Shown: positions 26,093 through 36,246 of the stretch, piece by piece
Numbering within the stretch: position 1 is the first letter of the stretch
How the letters are laid out: each line of letters opens with the position of its first letter
From: Saccharopolyspora montiporae
GTDB lineage: Bacteria > Actinomycetota > Actinomycetes > Mycobacteriales > Pseudonocardiaceae
DNA: 64,000 nucleotides
Direction of reading: 5' to 3'
Assembly (NCBI RefSeq): GCF_015209505.1
Contig: NZ_JADEYC010000009.1
Coordinates: 186,001 to 250,000, forward strand
The notes under the pieces: model-generated
What the model was told of the DNA's origin: nothing
Databases searched by the model: none
What the model saw: the letters and a program-made list of their open reading frames with translations, nothing else
Translations under genes and position numbers: made by a program

Positions 26093-28078
26093 TCACATCT
26101 GCGGTGCCTGCGCGATGAACACATCGAGCACGCCGTCGGCCACCCGCACCGGCCCCTGCGGACGGCTGGCCTCCGGATCGGTGCGCACCTGGCCCGCCCG
26201 GTCGGCCAACTGGCCGGCCCGCGCGAACTGCCCGTCCGCGCGCTGGGCGTTGCCGTCCGCCCGGGCGCGCAACCCGGCCGTCGTGGCCAGCAGCGAGTCA
26301 CCCCACAGGTCGGTGGCCCGCAGCCACGGTTCGGCGCCGGCGACGAAGTCCGCGGGCGCCCCGGCCCGGATGCGCTCGGGTGCCGTGGCGATGCGCTGCG
26401 CGTACTCGTCGAGGTCGCGCAGCGCCTGATCACGGTCGCCGTCTTCCCACGCGGAGCGGAACTCGTCCAGCCTGCCCGCCAACTCCGGAGCGGGCGGCAA
26501 CCAGGCGCTGCCGTTGGCGACCGGAGCCATGTGCTCCAGGTCGAAGAACACCAGCAGCGCCGCAGCGGTGTCCGGATTCGCGCGCAGGCCCGGATCCCCG
26601 CCCGCGAAACGCTGCCCGGCCAGGTAGTCGGCCGCGGCCCGCCAGGCGCGCTGCGGGTCGAAATCCTCGTCGTTCCAGGCGAAATCGGCGGCGCCGAGTT
26701 CGACGACCTTGCTGGCCGCGGCCTGGTTCATCGGATTCACCACGTCCCCGGCCAGTTCGTCGCCCAGCCCCGGCTCGCGTTCCGCGTACGGCCCGAGCAT
26801 CAGCCGGCCCTCGGAGCCGTCGAAGTCGTTGACGGGGTAGTTGTCCCACAGCAGCAGCCTGCGCCCCCACACCTGCTCGGCGGCGCGGGCGTCGTCGGTG
26901 GTGATCCGCTCCGGGATCACCCCGTCGCCGGTCCACATCATCAGCACCCGCTCGTCGAGCTGCTCGCGGATCCGCTGCTTGTACGGCGAGTCGTCCAGGT
27001 CCGAGTACTCGGTGGACACCGTCTGCAGCGGGGAGACGTCCGGGTGCGCATCGACGAACTCGCGCTGCACCCGGTTGAGCAGGTCGGCCTGCGCGCGGCC
27101 CGCGGCCTCCTGGGACGGCGGGCCGTAGGCACGTTCGTCGCCCGCGCAGTTCCAGCTGGTGTAGGAAATGTCGTCCAGCGGGATGGAGAAGTCGTGCACG
27201 CCCGCGGCACGCACCGCCTCCAGCTTGTCCAGCAGGGCGCGGACGTCCGCGTCGTCGCTGTAGCAGATGGAGGTGCCGGGCGAGAGCGCGAAGGTGAACT
27301 TCACGTGGTGCCGACCGGCCTGGGCGATCAGGTCCCGCACCTGGTCGAACTCCGGCTCCGGGTAGGGCTCGCGCCACCGCTCCCGGTGGTACGGGTCGTC
27401 CTTGGGCGCGTAGACGTAGCTGTTCAGCTTGGCGTCGCCGTAGAAGGCCAGCTGGTCCAGCCGGTCCTGGTGGCTCCACGGTGGACCGTAGAAGCCCTCG
27501 ATCGCCCCGCGCACCGGCATCTTCGGGCTGTCCTGCACCGCGACGCCGGCGATGCGCCCCGGCGAGGTCAGCTGGCGCAGCGTCTGCACCCCGTAGTACG
27601 CCCCGGCGGACTCCTGCGCGCCGATGACGACCTGCGGATCGGCGTCGGCGGTGGCGGCCAGCGCATAGCCTTCCGGGCCGAGCTGCTCGGGCAGCTCCCG
27701 GCCTGCGGCCTGCAGCCCGCGGACGACCGACGGCGACTCGCTGTCCCCGATGCGCACCCGCAGCGACGCGTCCTCCGCGCGCTCGCCCGGTTCGCGCACC
27801 ACGACCTCGTCGGCACCGGCCATGCGCAGCACCTGCTCGGCCAACTCCCGGGTGGGTCCGTCGGCCACCGGGTCGACGACGACCTCGACCTTCCCGGTGA
27901 CCCCGAGATCGTCCCCGACCCGCTCGATCTCGCGCGGCTGCGGGGTGACCTGCGGGGTTCCGGACGCGGGGAGGGACTCCGGTCCGGACGGCTCGGGCGG
28001 CCCGCCACCGCACCCGGACGCCACGGCGCCCAGCACCAGGACCAGCGCGGCGGTGCGCCGCGGGAATCGACCGAACAT
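26093..28078 (-). CDS. GH84 beta-N-acetylglucosaminidase-like lipoprotein
   Basis: A 661-residue secreted lipoprotein with signal peptide and lipobox VASGC (Cys near residue 23). A GH20b-like N-terminal domain (to about 165) precedes the GH84 catalytic barrel, which starts at RGAIEGFYGPPWSHQDRLDQLAFYGDAKLNSYVYAPKDD and carries the adjacent catalytic aspartates in SIPLDDISYTSW near residue 300. A helical C-terminal region follows (LWDNYPVNDF, NPMNQAAASK). GH84 enzymes cleave terminal beta-GlcNAc from glycans, hyaluronan or O-GlcNAc proteins with substrate assistance. GAGGTGGAG precedes the ATG. It could feed GlcNAc to the SIS and kinase genes at 52-54 kb. Confidence 0.87.
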   Translation of the reverse strand: MFGRFPRRTAALVLVLGAVASGCGGGPPEPSGPESLPASGTPQVTPQPREIERVGDDLGVTGKVEVVVDPVADGPTRELAEQVLRMAGADEVVVREPGERAEDASLRVRIGDSESPSVVRGLQAAGRELPEQLGPEGYALAATADADPQVVIGAQESAGAYYGVQTLRQLTSPGRIAGVAVQDSPKMPVRGAIEGFYGPPWSHQDRLDQLAFYGDAKLNSYVYAPKDDPYHRERWREPYPEPEFDQVRDLIAQAGRHHVKFTFALSPGTSICYSDDADVRALLDKLEAVRAAGVHDFSIPLDDISYTSWNCAGDERAYGPPSQEAAGRAQADLLNRVQREFVDAHPDVSPLQTVSTEYSDLDDSPYKQRIREQLDERVLMMWTGDGVIPERITTDDARAAEQVWGRRLLLWDNYPVNDFDGSEGRLMLGPYAEREPGLGDELAGDVVNPMNQAAASKVVELGAADFAWNDEDFDPQRAWRAAADYLAGQRFAGGDPGLRANPDTAAALLVFFDLEHMAPVANGSAWLPPAPELAGRLDEFRSAWEDGDRDQALRDLDEYAQRIATAPERIRAGAPADFVAGAEPWLRATDLWGDSLLATTAGLRARADGNAQRADGQFARAGQLADRAGQVRTDPEASRPQGPVRVADGVLDVFIAQAPQM

Positions 28079-28203
28079 GGCTCCACCTCGACTCGGCTCG
28101 CACCCGGATGCCGAAGATCATCCGGGCCGCGGTCCAGGAGACCACACCCGCCGGTGGCGGACACGTCCCGACACGTCGGCGCATAGTGGGGAGCCGGATA
28201 TGC

Positions 28204-28240
28204 GACGAGGGCCGCCCCCGAGCTGGGGACGGCCCTCATC
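28204..28240 (-). terminator. groEL terminator hairpin
   Basis: A roughly 15-bp stem with one mismatch (28204-28218 with 28225-28240, built on GAGGGCCG and CGGCCCTC) encloses a short loop, 19 bp downstream of the groEL stop on the reverse strand. Confidence 0.6.
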
Positions 28241-28258
28241 AAGCCCGTGGGGCAGGAC

Positions 28259-29914
<1,656 letters not shown>

Positions 29915-30045
29915 CTATCAGGACGCCGCGGAGGCGGATAACCCCACGGCAGGACTCGGCACGGCCAGGCTGGGTGCCCGCGACGGACGACCGTCCGGCG
30001 ATGCCACCTGTCGGCGCCGCCGGAAACGACCTCACCTTCCCGACC

Positions 30046-30072
30046 CTGGCACTCACCATTGTCGAGTGCCAA
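30046..30072. promoter_or_regulatory. CIRCE operator 1 (proximal)
   Basis: TGGCACTC-N9-GAGTGCCA is a perfect 8-bp inverted repeat with the 9-bp spacer of CIRCE (consensus TTAGCACTC-N9-GAGTGCTAA). It covers the predicted groEL transcription start. HrcA repressor binding is inferred. Confidence 0.88.
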
Positions 30073-30077
30073 CACCG

Positions 30078-30106
30078 TGTTTAGCACTCACTCAGGTTGA
30101 GTGCAA
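30078..30106 (-). promoter_or_regulatory. Sigma-A-like promoter of groEL
   Basis: On the reverse strand TTGCAC (30106-30101) and TAAACA (30083-30078) are separated by exactly 17 bp. The promoter overlaps CIRCE 2 and would start transcription inside CIRCE 1. Confidence 0.65.
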
Positions 30107-30107
30107 G
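30081..30107. promoter_or_regulatory. CIRCE operator 2 (distal)
   Basis: TTAGCACTC-N9-GAGTGCAAG has the exact 9-bp spacer. Only the last two positions of the right arm deviate from consensus. It lies 8 bp from CIRCE 1 and overlaps both promoter hexamers. Confidence 0.88.
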
Positions 30108-30253
30108 CGACCCGGGGTCGGCGACCACGCGATCGAGCCACCGCGCACCGGGGGTGCCGCCCGGTCTTCGGCGGCACCGGTCGAGGCAGGTCCGGGCACC
30201 GAGCCGACACCCGCCCGGCAGGCCGCAACCCGCTCCCCGGCGGCGGCATCGGC

Positions 30254-31417
30254 TCAGATCGACGTGGCCATCACCACGAACAGCACCACGATCACCACGA
30301 GGGCCGCGCCGACCAGACCGAGCACGATCCAGCGCGCCGATCCCGATCCGCCGGGCCGCCCGGTGGCGAACGATGCCGATCCGGCCGGGCTCGGCGGCCG
30401 TAGCCGCACCGGATCACCGGACGGCGGCATCGGGGGCAGCGGGGCCTGCGGCGGCGCTACCGGGGCCTGCGGCGGGGAGGGGAACGCGGCTCCCGGCACC
30501 GGCCGCGGCCCCGGAGTCGGCTGCACCGGCTGCGGTCCGGACACCGGGCCCGACCGCTGGACCGGCGGCGGCGAAGGCCGGCCGGCCGCCGGGGCGAGCG
30601 CGCCGCGCGCGGCCGCGATCAGCTCCTTGCAGGTGCCGAAGCGCTGGTCCGGGGACTTGGCCATCCCGGTGCGCAGCACCCCGTCGATCGCGGGCGGCAA
30701 CATGGCCAGCGAGGTCGCCGCGGGCGGATCGGCGCCCAGGTGCCCCTGGATGATCTCGGAGACCTGGCCGCGGAACGGCGGGCGACCGGTCAGGCAGGCG
30801 AACAGCATGCAGGCCAGCGCGTACAGGTCGGTGCGCCCGTCCACCGACTCCCCGCGCAGGTGCTCCGGCGCGGCGTAGGTCGGTGAGCCCAGGAAGTCCC
30901 CGCTGCTGGTGCGGTGCCCGGTCGCCCCGCGCCGGGTCAGCCCGAAGTCGGCCAGGTACACGTGCTCGTTGGCGGCCTCGCGGGAGGTGACCAGCACGTT
31001 GGCGGGTTTCAGGTCCAGGTGCACCAGACCCTGCTCGTGCAGCATGTCCAGCGCCTCGGCGACCTGGCCGAGCAGCTCCAGCGCGCGGCTGGGCGCGATC
31101 GGTCCGCCCTCGACGAGCCCGGCCAGATCGGAACCGTCGACCAGCCGCATGGCGATGTAGAGCATGCCGTCGACCTCGCCGAAGTCGTACAGCGGCACGA
31201 TGTTGGCGTGATCGATGGCCGAGGTGTTGCGGGCCTCGTCGACGAACCGCTCGCGGAACTCGGCATCGCCCGTGATGTGCTCGCCCATGACCTTCAGGGC
31301 GACCTTGCGGCCGAGCCGCACGTCGGTGGCGCGGTACATCACGCTCATCCCGCCGCGGCCGAGCACCCCGTCGATCTTGTAGTGGCCGAGGCGGCGCCCC
31401 GTGAGGTCTTCCGACAC
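30254..31417 (-). CDS. Transmembrane Ser/Thr protein kinase (Pkn2/Hanks type)
   Basis: A 387-residue kinase. The catalytic domain spans about residues 14-275: glycine loop GRGGMSVMYRATD, catalytic lysine in KVALKVMGE, catalytic loop HLDLKPANVLV (so HLD rather than HRD), DFGLTRRG, and the APE-like PTYAAPEHLRGE. A proline-rich linker and one C-terminal membrane helix (WIVLGLVGAALVVIVVLFVVM) follow, with almost nothing outside, so no sensor domain is present. The GTG at 31417 has TACGCT 6 nt upstream and no Shine-Dalgarno, pointing to a leaderless mRNA. It is upstream of groEL on the same strand but 357 bp away with CIRCE between. Confidence 0.88.
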   Translation of the reverse strand: MSEDLTGRRLGHYKIDGVLGRGGMSVMYRATDVRLGRKVALKVMGEHITGDAEFRERFVDEARNTSAIDHANIVPLYDFGEVDGMLYIAMRLVDGSDLAGLVEGGPIAPSRALELLGQVAEALDMLHEQGLVHLDLKPANVLVTSREAANEHVYLADFGLTRRGATGHRTSSGDFLGSPTYAAPEHLRGESVDGRTDLYALACMLFACLTGRPPFRGQVSEIIQGHLGADPPAATSLAMLPPAIDGVLRTGMAKSPDQRFGTCKELIAAARGALAPAAGRPSPPPVQRSGPVSGPQPVQPTPGPRPVPGAAFPSPPQAPVAPPQAPLPPMPPSGDPVRLRPPSPAGSASFATGRPGGSGSARWIVLGLVGAALVVIVVLFVVMATSI

Positions 31418-31423
31418 CGGAGC

Positions 31424-31429
31424 AGCGTA
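31424..31429 (-). promoter_or_regulatory. -10 box for leaderless kinase transcript
   Basis: TACGCT on the reverse strand ends 6 nt before the kinase GTG start. Confidence 0.45.
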
Positions 31430-31676
31430 TCGGTCCGGCACGCTGCGGGTCGAAGATCCCCGCACCGTCGAAGAAGCCGGCCGCCTGACGAACCCGCGCC
31501 GTCGAATGCTCCCGGGCATTCCCAGGAAGCCAGTGGATGCGGATTCGATTCCCGCGCCCGGCGAACCATTCACCCGCCGACCCGCGGAATGCGCGCCGGA
31601 TTCCGCGACGCACCGGAATCCCCGGCCCGGCGGGACCGCGGGCGGACCGGCCGCCCGGCCCGCGCCGGATGCGCCG

Positions 31677-31880
31677 TCAGACCTTCCGGACGCCGTCCGC
31701 CTGGGTACGGCCGTCCCGCCCGGCCTTCACCTCGAATTCGACCCGGTCCCCTTCGGAAAGAGTGCGGAACCCGGACATGTTGATCGCGGAGTAGTGGACG
31801 AACACATCGGATCCACCGTCGGTTGCGATGAAACCGTAGCCCTTCTCCGAGTTGAACCACTTGACCGTGCCGACCGCCAC
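31677..31880 (-). CDS. Cold-shock domain protein (CspA family)
   Basis: A 67-residue single cold-shock domain, the family's normal size, acting as an RNA chaperone. RNP-1 (KGYGFIA) and RNP-2 (VFVHYS) are intact after the usual GTVKWFNSE opening, with [11 protein letters not shown] later. The GTG at 31880 has GAGGAGG 5 nt upstream. The frame stays open 11 codons further, but that part holds the ribosome-binding site. The 218-bp leader region shows no other gene. Confidence 0.95.
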   Translation of the reverse strand: MAVGTVKWFNSEKGYGFIATDGGSDVFVHYSAINMSGFRTLSEGDRVEFEVKAGRDGRTQADGVRKV

Positions 31881-32098
31881 GGCGTCCTCCTCATGAAAAG
31901 TGTTGCACGGCACCGCAGCACCGCTGGAGCAACGGCCACGCTACCCGAGAATTCGGGGATAGTCCCGGGGTCCGCAATGCGACATTCCCGTTAACCGCTG
32001 CGCCGAACGAGTGCCGCGCGCAACCACGTTGGGTCATCGCCGCAGAATCGCGCGGAATGCGCTGAAATCCGCACCGGCGCGCATTCCCGCACCGCTGA

Positions 32099-32782
32099 TC
32101 AGTTGCGCGAACCGAGTCCGTTGGCCTGCAACCAGCTCACCAATCCGCGCGGATTGCGGGTCTGGGTGAGCACCTGCCCCGGACCGGCGAAGTCGAACAC
32201 CAGCCCCTCACCGCTCTTCATCGACTGCACCGCGCCCTGGTTCATCTGGCGCAGCCTGCACTGCGCCGAATCGGCGTAGGCGACCACGTGCCCGCTGTCC
32301 ACGGTGACGTACTCGCCCGGCTGCAGGGTGAGCACGTCCAGCGCGCCGTAGCAGCTGACCACCAGCGTCCCCTGCCCCGCGGCGTGCGTGAGGAATCCGC
32401 CCTCGCCGCCGAACATGTTCTGGAACCCGCCCCACTTGGTCTCGATCTGCACCGAGGCGGACGAGGCCAGCCAGCAGCCCTTCGTCACGCACCACCCGGT
32501 GCGCCCGTCCAGCTCCACGACGTGCAGATCGCCCGGCAGGTTCGGCGCGGCGTCCACCCAGCCGCCCTGCTGCGGCGCGGTGTAGGTGGACACGAAGAAC
32601 GACTCCCCGCCCAGCGCTGAACGGGCCAGCGACTTGAAGAACCCGCCCTGGGCGCGCGCGTCGACCGCCACGCCGTAACTGGTGGCCAGCATGGCCCCCG
32701 ATTCCACCTGCACCGGCTCCCCCGGGGAGAGCATCAGCCTGGCCACCCCGAACGACGGGGTGTGCCGAGTCCGGACCTGCAC
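32099..32782 (-). CDS. AIM24 family protein (TIGR00266-like)
   Basis: A 227-residue AIM24/TIGR00266-family protein made of repeated beta-strand units and rich in glycine: ESGAMLATSYGVAVDARAQG, LARSALGGESFFVSTYTAP, GGEGGFLTHAAGQGTLVVSCYG and LQPGEYVTVDSGHVVAYADS. The family is widespread in actinobacteria and in mitochondria (where AIM24 supports MICOS), but its bacterial role is unknown. The GTG at 32782 has GAGGAGG immediately upstream. Open frame beyond this start is probably non-coding. It is divergent from moeA. Confidence 0.82.
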   Translation of the reverse strand: MQVRTRHTPSFGVARLMLSPGEPVQVESGAMLATSYGVAVDARAQGGFFKSLARSALGGESFFVSTYTAPQQGGWVDAAPNLPGDLHVVELDGRTGWCVTKGCWLASSASVQIETKWGGFQNMFGGEGGFLTHAAGQGTLVVSCYGALDVLTLQPGEYVTVDSGHVVAYADSAQCRLRQMNQGAVQSMKSGEGLVFDFAGPGQVLTQTRNPRGLVSWLQANGLGSRN

Positions 32783-32981
32783 AGGGCCTCCTCTGCCATT
32801 CGGGCTGGGAACTGCGTTTCGCACGGCTCGCCGGGGCGATGCCCGGCCGCAACCGCCCGAGCCTAGATCGCCGGGCGCCCCGATCGGGGCGGAACGGACG
32901 AGATCCGGCGCACAGCGGGAGCCGCCCGCACGAGTGGCCGACGTGGTGATTTCCACGCCGGGGCGGACAACGGCGGGGTCG

Positions 32982-34241
32982 ATGGCCGATGATTCCCCCG
33001 TGCCGAACCCAACCGCCGACCCCGGCCCGACCGCCAGCTCGCGGATGGCCACCGTCGCCGAGCACCGGGACCGGGTCGCCGGACTGCTCGCCGCGACCCC
33101 GGTGGACCGGCTGCCCGTCGCGGACTGCCTCGGCCGCGCGCTCGCGGCGGACCTCACCGCACCGGTCGCACTGCCGCCGTTCGACAACGCCGCGATGGAC
33201 GGGTACGCCGTGCGCGCCGCCGATCTGGCCGGCGCGGACGCCGAGCCCGCGCTGCTGCCGGTGGCCGCGGACATCCCGGCCGGACGGGTGGACGTGCCGG
33301 AACTGCGGCCGGGCGAGGCGCACCGGATCATGACCGGCGCCCAGGTGCCGCCCGGTGCGGACTCCGTCGTCCCGGTCGAGCGCACCGACGCGGGCACCGG
33401 GCAGGTGCGCATCGGCGCCGAGGTGCGCACCGGGGCGCACATCCGGCGCAGCGGGGAGGACGTCACCACCGGCTCCACCGTGCTGACCGCGGGCACATCG
33501 CTGTCCGCAGCGCAGCTGGGCGTGGCCGCCGCCGTCGGCACCGCGCGGTTGCCGGTGCACCGGCCGGTGCGCGTGCTGGTGCTGTCCACCGGCTCCGAAC
33601 TGGTCGAACCGGGCGAACCGCTGCAACCGGGCCAGATCTACGAGTCCAACGGACTGATGCTGGCCGCGGCCGTGCGCGAAGCGGGTGCCGAGGCGACGCT
33701 GCTGCGCTTCGTCCCGGACGACGTGCCCGCGTTCCACGCCGCGCTGCAGCCACAGCTGGCCGGCACCGACCTGATCCTGACCTCCGGCGGGGTCAGCGCG
33801 GGCGCCTACGAGGTGGTCAAGGACGCGCTGACCGGCGACGGGATGGAATTCGGCAAGGTCGCGATGCAGCCCGGCATGCCGCAGGGGGCGGGGCGGTACC
33901 GTGGCGGTCCGGCCGTGGTGGCCCTGCCCGGCAACCCGGTCAGCTCGCTGGTCTCGTTCGAGGTCTTCGTGCGCCCGGCGCTGCGCTCGGCGGCGGGGCA
34001 CGCCCGCGCGCACCGGCCGGTCCGGCGCGCGCTGCTGACCGACGAGATCAGCAAGCCCGCCGGAAAGCGACAATTCCGCCGCGGGCTGTTCGACCCGGTC
34101 GCGGGCACGGTGGCGCTGCAAGGGGGGCCCGGCTCGCACCTGCTGTCCGCGCTGGCGGGCGCGAACTGCCTGCTCGACATCCCGGAGGAGACCACGGAGC
34201 TGCCGCCCGATTCCCCGGTGGACGTGCTGCTGCTGGATTGA
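32982..34241 (+). CDS. moeA: Molybdopterin molybdenumtransferase MoeA
   Basis: A 419-residue MoeA that inserts molybdate into adenylylated molybdopterin. The N-terminal motif is ALPPFDNAAMDGYAVRAAD. MTGAQVPPGADSVVPVE follows, then the MoCF_biosynth domain (VLVLSTGSELVEPGE, YESNGLMLAAAV, LTSGGVSAGAYEVVKDAL, ALPGNPVSSLVSFEVFVRPAL) and a C-terminal MoeA_C domain. It could supply cofactor to the cox enzyme. The start is uncertain. The ATG at 32982 lacks a clear Shine-Dalgarno. A GTG at 33000 with GATGAT 6 nt upstream could be a leaderless start and would remove six residues. It corresponds to moeA2 in the mycobacterial neighbourhood. Confidence 0.93.
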   Translation: MADDSPVPNPTADPGPTASSRMATVAEHRDRVAGLLAATPVDRLPVADCLGRALAADLTAPVALPPFDNAAMDGYAVRAADLAGADAEPALLPVAADIPAGRVDVPELRPGEAHRIMTGAQVPPGADSVVPVERTDAGTGQVRIGAEVRTGAHIRRSGEDVTTGSTVLTAGTSLSAAQLGVAAAVGTARLPVHRPVRVLVLSTGSELVEPGEPLQPGQIYESNGLMLAAAVREAGAEATLLRFVPDDVPAFHAALQPQLAGTDLILTSGGVSAGAYEVVKDALTGDGMEFGKVAMQPGMPQGAGRYRGGPAVVALPGNPVSSLVSFEVFVRPALRSAAGHARAHRPVRRALLTDEISKPAGKRQFRRGLFDPVAGTVALQGGPGSHLLSALAGANCLLDIPEETTELPPDSPVDVLLLD

Positions 34242-34299
34242 CGCGTCCCCCGCACCCCGCGAAACTGCACCACCACCCCGACCACCAACCGGAGTCCTC

Positions 34300-36246
34300 G
34301 TGCGTGGCCCCTGGCGCGCCCCCCTGGCGCTGGCGTTGCACACCGCCTTCTTCGCCGTCCCCATCGCCCTGGTCGCAGGTCTGCTCGCGATCGCGGTGCT
34401 GACGTTCCGCTACGACTCGTTCGGCGGCCTGAAAGTCCTCGTCGCCGCAGCCGCCGTCGGCGCGGTGTTCACCATCGGTCTGCGCGCGGTGCTGCGCCCG
34501 CGGGTGCGCACGCGCGGCGTCCCGGTGCCGCGCGCCGAGCAACCCCAACTGTCCGGTCTGGTCGAAGCGATCGCCGACAGCACCGGAACCCCGGAACCCG
34601 ACGAGATCCGGATCACCTCGGAGCCCGCGGTCGCGCTGCGCGAGGACACCAGCCTGCTGGGCTGGCGGGTCCGCGCCCGGTACCTGGAGATCGGGCTACC
34701 GCTACTGGCCGCGCTCAACCTCAGCGAGCTGCGCGCGGTGCTGGCCCGTGAGCTGGGCAGCCGGGCCGGCTGCGGCAGGCTCGCCGCCACCGCGCTGCGC
34801 ATCGGCGACAGCGTGCAGCGCACCGCGTCCGAGCTGACCAGCGGTCCCACCAAGTTCCTGTTCCGCGGTTACGAGAAGACCTACGCGCGCATCGCCGTGC
34901 AGTCCGATCAGCAGGTGCACCGCAGCGCGGACGCGGCGGCGGTGCGGGCAGCGGGCCGGCGCGCGGCGGTGACCTCGCTGCGCAAGGCCGCGGCGGTGGA
35001 GATCGGCTGGGCCGACTACGCGGAGCACTACCTGAGCATGGGCAAGCAGGTCGGGCACGCCCCGGACGTGCTGCTCGGCTTCCGCTCGTTCATGGAGAAC
35101 CCGGATCGGAAACCGCAGCTGGCCGAGCGGGCCAAGCACTCGGTCGACGAGGGTGGCTCGTCCGGGCGGCGCATCGAGGTGATCAAGCGCTCCAGCGGGC
35201 CGGACAAGGAGGTCGACGACCGGCCCGCGTTCGCGGTGCTGCGCAATCCGCGCAAGAGCGTTCCCGCGCTGGAGGACGGGCTGCTGGTGCAGAGCCTGGG
35301 CCCGCACCTGCCCTGGCCGGAGCTGGCCCGGCAGGCCGGTGCGGCGCACGTCGCCGAGCAAACGGCCCGGCTGGCGGCCGCGATGGTGCAGAGCGGGCTC
35401 CCGGTCGAGCCGACCATCGCCGGGGTGCTGGCCGCGGTGCACCGCGGCCAGGGCCACGACCTCGTCAACCCGGTGCTCAACCCGGGTCTGTGCCCGGAGC
35501 GCGTCGAGCGGGCGGTGGTGGACACGCTCACCGAGCTGCTCGGCTGCGCGGTGGTGGACGGACTGGTCTGCGCGCAGCGCGCGCAGCACGAACTGGACTG
35601 GGCCGGGCCGTCCACGGTCCGGCTGACCAACAACCAGCCGCTGGACCCGGACCGGCTGATCCGCCCGGCGATGCAGGATCCGCGGCTGGTCCCCGGACTG
35701 CACCGGGCGCTGGTCGACCTGGGCGTCCCGCTGAACCACACCCGCCCGCCCGCCGCCGAACCCGATCCGTCCGCTGCCGGGATCGTCAGCCCGGTGCTGT
35801 TCGCCGGCGCGAACCACCACCTGATCGTCACCGATCGCGGGCTGGTGCTGCTGCCGGGCGCCACGAGCAGCACGAAACGCCTGCTGTCCGGCACGATGGC
35901 CCGGCTGCGCCGCGCACAGGAGGAGCAGCTGCGCGAGCTGGCCGACACCCCGGTCGGCGAGCTGCGCAACCGGCCCGGCGCGCAGTGGGTGGACAGCCGG
36001 GACGTCGCGGATGCGCGGCTGGATCAGCAGAGCCCGGACTGGACGCTGGCCCTGTCGCTGTACCTGGACGAGTACGCGGTCTCCGAGCTGGACGAGTCCG
36101 CGGTGCGCCGGGACGGCGAGGGCATGGCGCTGTTGCGGCTGCGGGGAGTGCCGGATGCGCTGGAGCACGGCGACCCGTACCGCGGCATGGGCGAGCTGAT
36201 GGGGGCGCGGATGGACCTGAACGCCGAGCCCGCGGTCCCGGCATGA
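34300..36246 (+). CDS. Membrane M48-like protein with degenerate zinc site
   Basis: A 648-residue protein with two N-terminal membrane helices (about 8-36 and 46-68), then a region resembling M48 (HtpX-like) peptidases: YLEIGLPLLAALNLSELRAVLARELGSRAGCG at about residues 127-158. In active M48 enzymes the equivalent segment is LxAVLAHELGH; here both zinc histidines are replaced (R and S), though the glutamate remains. A long C-terminal half (about 300-648) is of unknown type. It is therefore probably a pseudoprotease, perhaps a scaffold or regulator at the membrane. The GTG at 34300 has GGAG 5 nt upstream. It follows moeA by 58 bp and may be cotranscribed. Confidence 0.6.
   Translation: MRGPWRAPLALALHTAFFAVPIALVAGLLAIAVLTFRYDSFGGLKVLVAAAAVGAVFTIGLRAVLRPRVRTRGVPVPRAEQPQLSGLVEAIADSTGTPEPDEIRITSEPAVALREDTSLLGWRVRARYLEIGLPLLAALNLSELRAVLARELGSRAGCGRLAATALRIGDSVQRTASELTSGPTKFLFRGYEKTYARIAVQSDQQVHRSADAAAVRAAGRRAAVTSLRKAAAVEIGWADYAEHYLSMGKQVGHAPDVLLGFRSFMENPDRKPQLAERAKHSVDEGGSSGRRIEVIKRSSGPDKEVDDRPAFAVLRNPRKSVPALEDGLLVQSLGPHLPWPELARQAGAAHVAEQTARLAAAMVQSGLPVEPTIAGVLAAVHRGQGHDLVNPVLNPGLCPERVERAVVDTLTELLGCAVVDGLVCAQRAQHELDWAGPSTVRLTNNQPLDPDRLIRPAMQDPRLVPGLHRALVDLGVPLNHTRPPAAEPDPSAAGIVSPVLFAGANHHLIVTDRGLVLLPGATSSTKRLLSGTMARLRRAQEEQLRELADTPVGELRNRPGAQWVDSRDVADARLDQQSPDWTLALSLYLDEYAVSELDESAVRRDGEGMALLRLRGVPDALEHGDPYRGMGELMGARMDLNAEPAVPA

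Noticed and set aside
28081..28160. Possible dre site before the GH84 gene (GGTCCAGGAGACCA)
   Set aside because: The half-sites are separated by five bases instead of the two in GGTCTAGACC, so it does not fit the DasR operator.
31480..31570. tRNA-like 3' end (GATTCGATTCCCGC followed by GCGAACCA) near the cold-shock gene
   Set aside because: The T-arm breaks the universal G53-C61 pair (A-C here), CCA is out of register with the acceptor, and no matching 5' acceptor or cloverleaf can be drawn upstream.
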